This document shows, piece by piece, positions 8,479 to 15,734 of a stretch of 32,471 nucleotides of DNA. Each line of letters begins with the position of its first letter. Position 1 is the first letter of the stretch. Position numbers and translations under genes: made by a program. Below the pieces are notes generated by a model. That model had not been told where the DNA came from. It saw only the letters and a list, made by a program, of their open reading frames with translations, and ran no database searches. Where the stretch lies: NCBI GenBank assembly GCA_012729395.1, contig JAAYDF010000222.1:1-32471 (forward strand), read 5' to 3'. The DNA is from Phycisphaerae bacterium (GTDB lineage Bacteria > Planctomycetota > Phycisphaerae > UBA1845 > PWPN01).

Positions 8479-9363
8479 GACGATCTGGTTCAGGCTTCAC
8501 TGGCCACGGCTGCCGCGGAGGCCTCGCGTCTTCGGGCTGAGCTGGCTGCCGCGGAGGGCCGAATCGTCGTTGAGTCCGCAGTTCAGGAGGCCGAGCATCT
8601 GGCGGAGGCCAGACGATGAGCCGTGGACGTGGAGATGAACAGACTGAAAGAACTCGAAATCGCAGCGCTGATCGAAACGGATCGGGTCAGGCTGGAGTTC
8701 TTGCGTCTTCAGATGGCAGTGTTGAGCAAGCTGCAGGCTCAGCAGACGGTGTCCAACCTGACTTCCAGGGAGGCCGAAGCAGAGTGCCGGGCTATCGAGA
8801 AAAGCGTCCAAGAGAATGAGAAGACGTTGGCCCAGGCGCGTCTGGATTTGGCGCAGGCACGCCAGCGGCAGGAAGCCTTCGAGAAGAATCACGTGGTCCC
8901 ACAACAGGTGGATCAGGTTCTCGAACCACTGCGAGCGGCGATCACCGTGCAGGAACGGCTTATGGAAGAGCTGGGCATCCGACGCGAGATGCTCGTTCTC
9001 AAGAGTCCCATGGACGGCGTTGTTCAGCAGGTGTGGCTCGGGCCGGGCGAGTCGGCTTGGATCGGAGAGCCGGTTCTGACGGTGGTTTCGCCGCGTCCTT
9101 TCGCGGTTGTGGCCTACGCGACCGCCGACCAGGTTGGCCTTCTTGAGTCGGGTTCGCCGGTTCGGTCTCAGGTGGCGAGAGACGGCGGCGACAGGCAGTC
9201 GAAGGGTTCGCACGTTGTGGCGATTGGGCCGATGGCGGAGAAACCGCCTACTCAGTTATGGCGAAACCCGACAGTCCCTGAGTGGGGTTGGCCCGTGAAG
9301 ATCGCCGTTCCCCCCACGTTGGGTGTGCTGTGCGGCCAAATGGTCGGGGTATGCCGGCGGTGA
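8479..9363 (+). pseudogene. HlyD-type membrane fusion protein remnant with in-frame TGA
   Basis: The same frame continues from the VTC remnant as LVQASLATAAAEASRLRAEL, a typical HlyD alpha-hairpin. It meets TGA at 8617-8619 and resumes without a frame change to 9363. The second part has a long coiled coil (about 8635-8985), a half-lipoyl motif (LKSPMDGVVQQVWLGPGE) and a beta-barrel ending WRNPTVPEWGWPVKI, as in planctomycete HlyD adaptors. The N-terminal membrane helix and first half-lipoyl segment are absent. No good ribosome-binding site precedes GTG 8623 or ATG 8635. HlyD adaptors link inner-membrane exporters to the outer membrane. This copy is probably not functional unless the TGA is a sequencing error, and even then it would lack its membrane anchor. 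Confidence 0.7.
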
Positions 9364-9475
9364 AGGCTCGATCGACATGTGAGGCGTATGTGGACGTGTG
9401 TCGGCATTCCAGGCGTGAACCCGTCATGGCGAAGTGGTGTTGGCCGGAGAGATCGGGACGGGTAGGAGCAAGACG

Positions 9476-11248
9476 ATGTGCAGGTCAATGATGATGCGTG
9501 GGTTGGTGTGCAGCGTGTTCTCATTGATGGTTATGGGTGTTGAATGTGTCAGTGACGTTGGGTCTTCGGGCGGTAGCGATACCGGTTCCGTCGACGACTC
9601 GGGCAAGACGGGCGATACGGAGAACCAGCAGGGTGCCGGCCATGAGAGCACGGGCGACTATACTTGGGACAGCTCCGAGGTGACGTTCATCACCTGCGAG
9701 GGTAGCTCGGCGGTGGTGCATGGGGCTGGCGCTACCGCCGTCGGCGGGGTCATCACGATCACTTCTGCGGGGACATACAGCGTCAAGGGTAGTCTGACCG
9801 ACGGGCAGATCATCGTGAATGCGGACAGTAGTTCGCTCGTCAGGCTGGTTCTTAACGGAGTCTCCATTCGCGGCTCCGCGAGAGCGCCCGTGCACGTTTT
9901 GCGGGCGGATAAGGTCGTGATCATGCTTGCGGATCAGACCTCCAACCTCATCGAGGGGGGGACGACGTACGTGCAGCAGGGCACGACGACCGACGAGCCC
10001 AACGCGGCCATTTTCAGTATGACCGATCTGTCCATTTCGGGTAACGGGTCCCTGTCAGTCACCGGCGATTACGGCGACGGCATCACGAGCAAGGACGGGC
10101 TCATTATCGCCGGCGGGACAATCAGCGTGAATACGATCGATGATGGCATTCGGGGCAAGGACTACCTCATCCTGCGCAACAGCACCGTCGACGTGGTCTG
10201 CGGTGGCGATGGGCTGAAATCCGACAACACGGCTGATGCGGCGTTGGGGTTTATCACTGTGCAGAGCGGTTTACTGCATGTGACCTGCGGCGGGGATGCC
10301 ATCACGGCGGAAACGGAGGTCCACATGGCGGGCGGCAATGTGGTCCTGAGCTCGGGCGGAGGTAGTACGGCCACGATTTCGAGCACATTGTCCGCCAAGG
10401 GAATCAAAGCGGGGGTCAACGTGGTCATTGACGGCGGGACCTGCTCGATCAACTCGGCGGAGGACGCCGTCCATTCCGATGACAGCATGACCATCAACGG
10501 CGGCACCTTCACCGTTTCAGCGAAGGATGACGCATTTCGTGCCGAGGCCGTCCTGATCATCAACGATGGGGTCATCAACGTCACCAAGTGCTACGAGGGG
10601 ATCGAGAGCAAGGCCATTACCATCAACGGCGGGAGCATCCAGATCGTGGCCAGCGACGACGCGATCAATGGTGCCGGCGGAGTGGACGGCTCGGGCTACG
10701 CGCGCTGGCCGGGCAAGCCTATGCAAACCGGGAATGCCTCGCTTTCAATACACGGCGGTCACGTCGCTGTGTACTCGACGGGAGACGGCATCGACGTGAA
10801 CGGTGCCATCGTCATGACCGGTGGGACGGTCATCATTCACGGGCCCACATCGAACAATGAGGGAGCCATCGATTACGACTCGTCGTTCAACATCAGCGGC
10901 GGCACGCTGGTGGCGGCAGGGAGTGCGGGCATGGCCCAGGCTCCAAGTACCACGTCGACGCAGCGGTCGGTGCATCTGAAGTATCAGTCGGCCCGGCCGG
11001 CCGGTACTATCATCAATATCCAGCGGTCCGGCAGCAACCTGCTGACCTTCGCTCCGACCAAGACCTACCGGTCGGTGGCCTTCTCCTCACCGGCGCTTGT
11101 CCAGGCTTCTGGATACGGCGTGTACAGGGGCGGCAGTTCAACAGGGACAGTCAAGAACGGTCTGTACTCGGGCGGTGTCTATACCGGCAGCCTATCGAGT
11201 ACATTCAGCATCCAGAACGTGGTCACGAACGTGAACAACCTGCCGTAG
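9476..11248 (+). CDS. Secreted Cthe_2159-type carbohydrate-binding beta-helix protein
   Basis: A 590-residue protein. The first 26 or so residues are a hydrophobic export signal. A low-complexity Ser/Gly/Asp/Thr linker follows (about 28-60), then a Cthe_2159 beta-helix domain (about 65-490) with turns such as IRGKDYL, GDGLKSDN, SAKGIKA and MTINGGTFT. A tail of about 100 residues ends NVVTNVNNLP. It is a clear paralogue of the protein at 3040, alike across the helix and tail, but lacks the lamin-tail and dockerin-like modules. AGGAG at 9464-9468 lies seven bases before ATG 9476. A Cys ends the signal region (GVEC), but Glu at position -1 argues against a lipobox. It probably binds an extracellular polysaccharide and calcium (family inference). 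Confidence 0.85.
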   Translation: MCRSMMMRGLVCSVFSLMVMGVECVSDVGSSGGSDTGSVDDSGKTGDTENQQGAGHESTGDYTWDSSEVTFITCEGSSAVVHGAGATAVGGVITITSAGTYSVKGSLTDGQIIVNADSSSLVRLVLNGVSIRGSARAPVHVLRADKVVIMLADQTSNLIEGGTTYVQQGTTTDEPNAAIFSMTDLSISGNGSLSVTGDYGDGITSKDGLIIAGGTISVNTIDDGIRGKDYLILRNSTVDVVCGGDGLKSDNTADAALGFITVQSGLLHVTCGGDAITAETEVHMAGGNVVLSSGGGSTATISSTLSAKGIKAGVNVVIDGGTCSINSAEDAVHSDDSMTINGGTFTVSAKDDAFRAEAVLIINDGVINVTKCYEGIESKAITINGGSIQIVASDDAINGAGGVDGSGYARWPGKPMQTGNASLSIHGGHVAVYSTGDGIDVNGAIVMTGGTVIIHGPTSNNEGAIDYDSSFNISGGTLVAAGSAGMAQAPSTTSTQRSVHLKYQSARPAGTIINIQRSGSNLLTFAPTKTYRSVAFSSPALVQASGYGVYRGGSSTGTVKNGLYSGGVYTGSLSSTFSIQNVVTNVNNLP

Positions 11249-11273
11249 TCTTGCGCCTGGGGCCAGCATGGAG

Positions 11274-11293
11274 CCGCGAAAGGTTCCTTGCGG
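11274..11293. terminator. Weak hairpin between convergent genes
   Basis: CCGC at 11274-11277 can pair with GCGG at 11290-11293, with a bulge and an inner AAGG/CCTT pairing. It lies in the 72-base gap between two converging genes, where a bidirectional terminator would be expected. There is no T-run, so the call is tentative. Confidence 0.25.
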
Positions 11294-11320
11294 ATGGCGA
11301 GCTGCACCCAGATGCGTTGT

Positions 11321-12934
11321 TCATTCGTCAGCGTTCTCGACGCCGAACGTGAGAGTCAGCACGAAGCGCGAGTCGGCGTTGATGTCGGTGTCAGCTTTCC
11401 CGCCGACGGCTTCCATCGCACGGCGAACGAGGGGCAGTCCCAGCCCGCAACTGAGGCTGGTCCGCTTGGTGCGTGCGCTGTCGCCTCGCCAGAATCGATC
11501 AAACACCCGGACGAGGTCGTTCTTCTGGAGCGTGCACCCTGTGTTGATGATCCGGAGCGTGCAGCCTGAATTGCCGTTCTCGCCTACCACGGTGATACGT
11601 CCATCATCAGGTGTGTATGTGACCGCGTTATGCAGGGCGTTAGACAGGACTACCTCAAGGAGTTGCGGATCGGCCGTGACCATGAGGTCGGGGGGGCATT
11701 GGTCATCGAAGACGATTCGCCGCTGCTCAGCCGTACCGCTGACCAGAGACCATTGCCGGGCAAGCACGGGCTTCATGGCAATCAAGTCGAGTTGTGCCTT
11801 GATGTGCCCGGATTCGAGGCGGGCCAGAGTCAGGAGTTTCTCGATCAGGCCCTGGAGGCTCCTGGCCGATTCCAGCGTATCGCCCAGGGCCTGTCGGTAT
11901 TCATCCTCACCGCGTGATCGGCTCAGCGTGATCTCGGCGATGGTGGAGATCTCCGCGGCCGGGGTGCGCAGCTCGTGGGCTACGTCTGCGGTCAGGGCCC
12001 GCTCGCGTTCGAAGGCCTCGTCCAGCCGGCCGAGCAGTCCGTTGAGCTGGTTGACCACCGGCTCGATCTCATGAGGCACGTCGCGTGGCGCGATTCGTTC
12101 CTTGAGGCCCAGTTCGTCCATCGCAGCGATTCTGTGCGCCACGGTGGACAGCGGTCTCAGCCCGCGCGTCACGACGAGCCAGGCGACTCCGGCTGACACC
12201 GCCATCGTGCCGATGGCCGTCACCGCCAGCAGCAATACCAGGAAGTGCAGCTCTCTGTCCATCGCAGCCGTGCTAGCGGCGACAACCGCGGTCAGCTCGG
12301 CGGGTATGCGTCGTGGCGGCCCGGGGCCCATCGACGCGGGGCTTTGGAACCGCAAACCCACGGCGCGGCCCGGCGTGCCGTCGGGTAGCAGAATCCGGGC
12401 AAAGCTCAACTTGCCGGGCGTGGTCTCTAACCGGGGCAGATCCGCCTCACCCAGAGTCGGCGAACGTACCACCAGTGTATCCCTGCCGGTGTTGCGTCGT
12501 CCGCGCGGTTCCCATTCGTCAGGCAGCGAGGGCGGCAGGTCATAGGGGTTGTCCCAATCGAAGGGGAGTAGGTCCGGCGGAAGGGGGGGCGGACCCGACC
12601 GGGCGGTGTCCTCTTCCTCCCGTGGCGCGGATGTGCGCGTCTGACGCCAGGGCGGCAGATGGATCGGTTGGTCGCTCCAGAATTGAAACAGAGCGTCCTG
12701 ACGAAGCTGGCCCGCCGGCAGGCTCGCCGCACGAGTGATGTCAAACTCAGGCCCCCATGGTCCTTGGTGAAACAACAACGCAAGCGAGTTGGCGCTGCTG
12801 GCGAGCGTTTCATCGAACGCCCGGTGAAGCTGGTGCTTCTGGACCATGTAGATGGCGGTGTCTGCCGCTACCAGGAGGGTCGCCAATCCCAGCAACATTC
12901 CGATGATGAGCCTGGATCGCAGCGATCGCATCAT
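11321..12934 (-). CDS. Two-component sensor histidine kinase
   Basis: A 537-residue inner-membrane sensor. Transmembrane helices are at about 9-31 and 230-254. Between them is a periplasmic domain of roughly 195 residues with Pro-rich stretches (near 95-140) and no recognised ligand fold. HAMP spans about 254-308. The dimerisation/phosphotransfer motif AHELRTP puts the phospho-accepting His at 320. The ATP-binding part has an N-box (NALHNAVTY, about 432-440), F-box (VFDRFWRGD) and G2 box (GLGLPLVRR). The G1 box reads INTGC where DxGxG is usual, a change seen in some active kinases of this class. Its ATG overlaps the response-regulator TGA (ATGA), so the pair is co-transcribed. The signal and target genes cannot be read from the sequence. 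Confidence 0.92.
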   Translation of the reverse strand: MMRSLRSRLIIGMLLGLATLLVAADTAIYMVQKHQLHRAFDETLASSANSLALLFHQGPWGPEFDITRAASLPAGQLRQDALFQFWSDQPIHLPPWRQTRTSAPREEEDTARSGPPPLPPDLLPFDWDNPYDLPPSLPDEWEPRGRRNTGRDTLVVRSPTLGEADLPRLETTPGKLSFARILLPDGTPGRAVGLRFQSPASMGPGPPRRIPAELTAVVAASTAAMDRELHFLVLLLAVTAIGTMAVSAGVAWLVVTRGLRPLSTVAHRIAAMDELGLKERIAPRDVPHEIEPVVNQLNGLLGRLDEAFERERALTADVAHELRTPAAEISTIAEITLSRSRGEDEYRQALGDTLESARSLQGLIEKLLTLARLESGHIKAQLDLIAMKPVLARQWSLVSGTAEQRRIVFDDQCPPDLMVTADPQLLEVVLSNALHNAVTYTPDDGRITVVGENGNSGCTLRIINTGCTLQKNDLVRVFDRFWRGDSARTKRTSLSCGLGLPLVRRAMEAVGGKADTDINADSRFVLTLTFGVENADE

Positions 12935-13605
12935 GATTCCGCTCCGAGCACATAGCCGAGGCCGCGCCGCGTCTGAATGAGACTGTTCTGGTCGGGGCGG
13001 TCCAGCTTGCGACGCAGACATCCAATGTACACATCGACGACATTGCTGACCGTCTCCGATCCGAAGTCGTAGAGGTGTTCCCATATCTCGGTGCGGCTCA
13101 CGGTTTCGCCCGCCCGCTGAGCCAGGTATTCCAGGAGCTTGTACTCCATCGCCCGCAGCTCGATCTCCCGTTCGCGGAGCCAGACGCGTCGCTTGGCGGT
13201 GTCAATGCGCAAATCCCCGATCTCGATCACCGGGCTGTGCTTGCCGTAGCGGCGACGGACAAGTGCCCGAATGCGGGCGAGCAGTTCTTCGAAGGCAAAC
13301 GGCTTGACCAGGTAATCGTCGGCGCCCAGATTGAGGCCGGCGACGCGGTCGGCTACGGTGTCCTTGGCGGTGAGAAGCAGAACATGGTCATCACGGCCTT
13401 GCTCCCGCAACCGGCGAAGAATGCTCAGCCCATCCAGGCCGGGCAGCATCAAATCGAGGATGATCACGTCGTACGGGCTGTTCTGCGCATACCAAAGCCC
13501 TTCGTTGCCATCTCCTGTGGCATCGACGACGAAGTCGGCCTCCTTGAGGCCTTTTCGCAGCCAGGTTCGCAGTTTCGCCTGGTCCTCGACGATCAATACG
13601 CGCAT
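12931..13605 (-). CDS. OmpR/PhoB-family response regulator
   Basis: A 224-residue DNA-binding regulator. The receiver domain (1-115) has the acidic pair E7/D8, phosphorylation site D51 (IILDLMLPG), T79 and K101. The C-terminal winged helix (about 128-222) has the usual ELRAMEYKLLEYLA and VVDVYIGCLRRKLD helices and the RRGLGYVL hairpin. It lies directly upstream of the kinase gene and overlaps it by four bases, so the kinase at 11321 is its partner. It is transcribed away from the PSD1 gene at 13905, with a shared upstream region of about 300 bases. Regulated genes are unknown; the surface-protein locus next door is a possible but unproven target. Confidence 0.95.
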   Translation of the reverse strand: MRVLIVEDQAKLRTWLRKGLKEADFVVDATGDGNEGLWYAQNSPYDVIILDLMLPGLDGLSILRRLREQGRDDHVLLLTAKDTVADRVAGLNLGADDYLVKPFAFEELLARIRALVRRRYGKHSPVIEIGDLRIDTAKRRVWLREREIELRAMEYKLLEYLAQRAGETVSRTEIWEHLYDFGSETVSNVVDVYIGCLRRKLDRPDQNSLIQTRRGLGYVLGAES

Positions 13606-13904
13606 GCTCGTTACCCACGCCGGAGTCGTGCGGGCAGCCCAGGGTGCATCTCACCGGGCATGCTGCTGAAACCCGCAGGCACCTTGGTCTGGCCGTCCGG
13701 ATCAACCCCCTATGATACCCGAAAACGCGTCGCGATTCGTGACGACCCGACTCGCCGCCCCCAGACCGTCCGAGCCCCCAGCCTGTCACACCGAGTCAGA
13801 CGCCATGCCAGACCTCGCCGTGGTATCCGGCCGCGCGGATCGCTAAAATCGGAGGGGTTCAGCTCGAAGGTTGGCCGTCGAGCGACGGGGTGCGTTGGGC
13901 GGAC
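13606..13904. other. Divergent intergenic region
   Basis: About 300 bases separate the divergent response-regulator and PSD1 genes, and the promoters of both must lie here. I could not pick out convincing -35/-10 or -24/-12 elements, nor clear repeated operator half-sites. Confidence 0.4.
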
Positions 13905-15491
13905 ATGGATGGTCACGGCCGAAGCGGTGAGGCGTGGCCGGTCACCTTCTGTCTGTGCCTGGGGCATCCCTCGCGTGGCCGTTGTGGAGAATCCTCGGTG
14001 TCGGCGTTCGAAGCCCAGAGCGGCGGAGACTGGACGGGGGCGATCGACGCTTGCGTGCTGGCGGCGATCGAACGGCAAGGCATTGAGCCGGCCGGCCTGT
14101 GCTCCGACGAGGTCTTCGTTCGCCGCGTTCACGTCGACCTCATCGGTACACTGCCGCAGCCAGCGGAGCTGCGGGCCTTTCGCGACGACCGCCGGCCCGA
14201 CAAGCGGCTCCGCCTCGTCGACGCCCTCCTCGAACGCGACGAATATGCCGACTACTGGGCCCTCCGGTGGTGCGACGTGCTGCGGGTCAAGTCGGAGTTC
14301 CCGATCAACCTCTGGCCCAACGCGGTGCAGGCCTACCATCGCTGGATCCGCGACGCCGTCCGGACCAACAAGCCCTGCGATGTATTCGCTCGCGAACTTC
14401 TGACCGCTAGCGGCAGCAACTTCCGCGTGCCGCCTGTTAACTTCTACCGGGCGGTACAGGGTCGCGAGCCGTCGGGCATCGCCCAGGCGGTGGCGCTGAC
14501 TTTCATGGGTACCCGCATCGAGCCCTGGCCCGCCGAGAAGCGAGCCAACTTGGCGGTCTTCTTCTCGCGGATCGCCTTCAAGCCGACCGCCGAATGGAAG
14601 GAGGAAATCGTTCACCTCGATCCCACGCCGATCGAGCCGTACGACGCGGTACTTCCCGACGGGCGAAGCGTGCGCATCCTGTCCGAGCAGGATCCGCGCC
14701 GCGTGTTTGCCGATTGGCTGATCAGCCCGAGCAATCCATACTTCGCCGCCAATATCGTCAACCGGCTTTGGGCCTGGCTGTTCGGGCGGGGCATCGTTCA
14801 CGAATGCGACGACATGCGGCCGGATAACCCGCCCAGCAATCCTGAGCTGCTGGACCTGCTGGCCGCGGAGTTGGTCAAAGCTCGCTACGACCTCAAGCGC
14901 ATGCTCCGGCTCATCTGCGGCTCGCGGACGTACCAGCAATCCGCGATCCCGAGGAGCGAGCATCCCCAAGCCGAGGCCCTGTTCGCCTGCTACCCGGTGC
15001 GACGCCTCGACGCGGAGGTGTTGATCGACGCGTTGTTCATGCTCTTCGGCGGCGGGGAGACCTACACCAGTCTGATCCCCGAGCCGTTCACCTTCATCCC
15101 GCGACATAATCGCACCATCGCCTTGGCCGACGGGAGTATCACCAGTCCGTTCCTGGAGATGTTCGGCCGGCCGACGCGGGATACCGGTCTGGTGGCGGAA
15201 CGCAACAACGCTCCGACCGACGCCCAGCGCCTGCACCTGCTGAACTCAACGCAGATCCAACGCATGATCGAGACCAGCCCCAAGCTGCGGCAATGGATCG
15301 CAGCGGCTCGAAACAATCGCCCCGAGCTTGTTCGCCAAGTGTATGTCAACATCCTCTCGCGTCAGCCCACCCGCGAGGAGCTGGCTGACGCCGAGGGCTA
15401 CCTGCAAACGCGAGGCCTGCGCCTGGACCATGCGGCCAACGATCTGGTCTGGGCACTGATCAACAGTAAGGAATTCCTGTATCGGCATTGA
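13905..15491 (+). CDS. DUF1549/DUF1553 (PSD1-type) planctomycete protein
   Basis: A 528-residue protein. The N-terminal part carries DUF1549 features (RRVHVDLIGTLPQPAELRAF, LLERDEYADYWALRWCDVLR). The C-terminal part carries DUF1553 features (FADWLISPSNPYFAANIVNR, LWAWLFGRGIVHECDDMRP, a YVNILSRQPTREE segment and a final LINSKEFLYRH). These families are greatly expanded in planctomycetes, and their function is unproven. Many relatives have an N-terminal cytochrome c-like domain and run to 700-1000 residues; this one has none. The start is uncertain: ATG 13905 has only a weak GGGCGG upstream and GTG 13890 is possible. A short Cys-rich hydrophobic stretch near the start may be an export signal. 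It is followed by a DUF1501 gene, the usual partner. Confidence 0.85.
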   Translation: MDGHGRSGEAWPVTFCLCLGHPSRGRCGESSVSAFEAQSGGDWTGAIDACVLAAIERQGIEPAGLCSDEVFVRRVHVDLIGTLPQPAELRAFRDDRRPDKRLRLVDALLERDEYADYWALRWCDVLRVKSEFPINLWPNAVQAYHRWIRDAVRTNKPCDVFARELLTASGSNFRVPPVNFYRAVQGREPSGIAQAVALTFMGTRIEPWPAEKRANLAVFFSRIAFKPTAEWKEEIVHLDPTPIEPYDAVLPDGRSVRILSEQDPRRVFADWLISPSNPYFAANIVNRLWAWLFGRGIVHECDDMRPDNPPSNPELLDLLAAELVKARYDLKRMLRLICGSRTYQQSAIPRSEHPQAEALFACYPVRRLDAEVLIDALFMLFGGGETYTSLIPEPFTFIPRHNRTIALADGSITSPFLEMFGRPTRDTGLVAERNNAPTDAQRLHLLNSTQIQRMIETSPKLRQWIAAARNNRPELVRQVYVNILSRQPTREELADAEGYLQTRGLRLDHAANDLVWALINSKEFLYRH

Positions 15492-15576
15492 GAAATGAGA
15501 CGCGAATTGGCGAGTCAGGAATCGAGAATTGAGAAAGCACCCACGTGAGTATGACAGCGATGGATGGGGCTTTCCG

Positions 15577-15673
15577 GTAGCGGCCGTCCCCTCCGCCGCA
15601 GCGGACAGGCTGTGGCGGCCGGCGCCTGAAGATCTCTCGCCGTCCAGCGGCCGCCAGAGGCGGCGGCCGCTAC
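15577..15673. repeat. 97-bp GC-rich element with inverted ends
   Basis: It begins GTAGCGGCCG (15577-15586) and ends CGGCCGCTAC (15664-15673), which are exact reverse complements. The inside is rich in GGCGGCC/GGCCGCC palindromes. The 3' half recurs at 25-60. It lies between the PSD1 and DUF1501 genes and carries no gene. It looks like a REP- or MITE-like dispersed element. Confidence 0.65.
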
Positions 15674-15734
15674 AAAGCAGCGGTGTCATATTAGGCCGCG
15701 AGCGACGCGGTGGGTGCTTGCGGGAGACGATGCG

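Noticed and set aside
8617-8619. TGA read as selenocysteine or as Trp
   Set aside because: HlyD proteins have no selenocysteine, the site is in a coiled coil, no clear SECIS hairpin follows, and TGA is a normal stop in neighbouring genes.
9476-9565. Lipoprotein signal at GVEC
   Set aside because: Glu at position -1 does not fit a lipobox, which needs a small residue before the Cys.
13710-15236. 508-residue open frame on the minus strand
   Set aside because: It is the mirror of the PSD1 gene in GC-rich DNA. The plus frame carries clear DUF1549/DUF1553 motifs; the minus frame has no domain.
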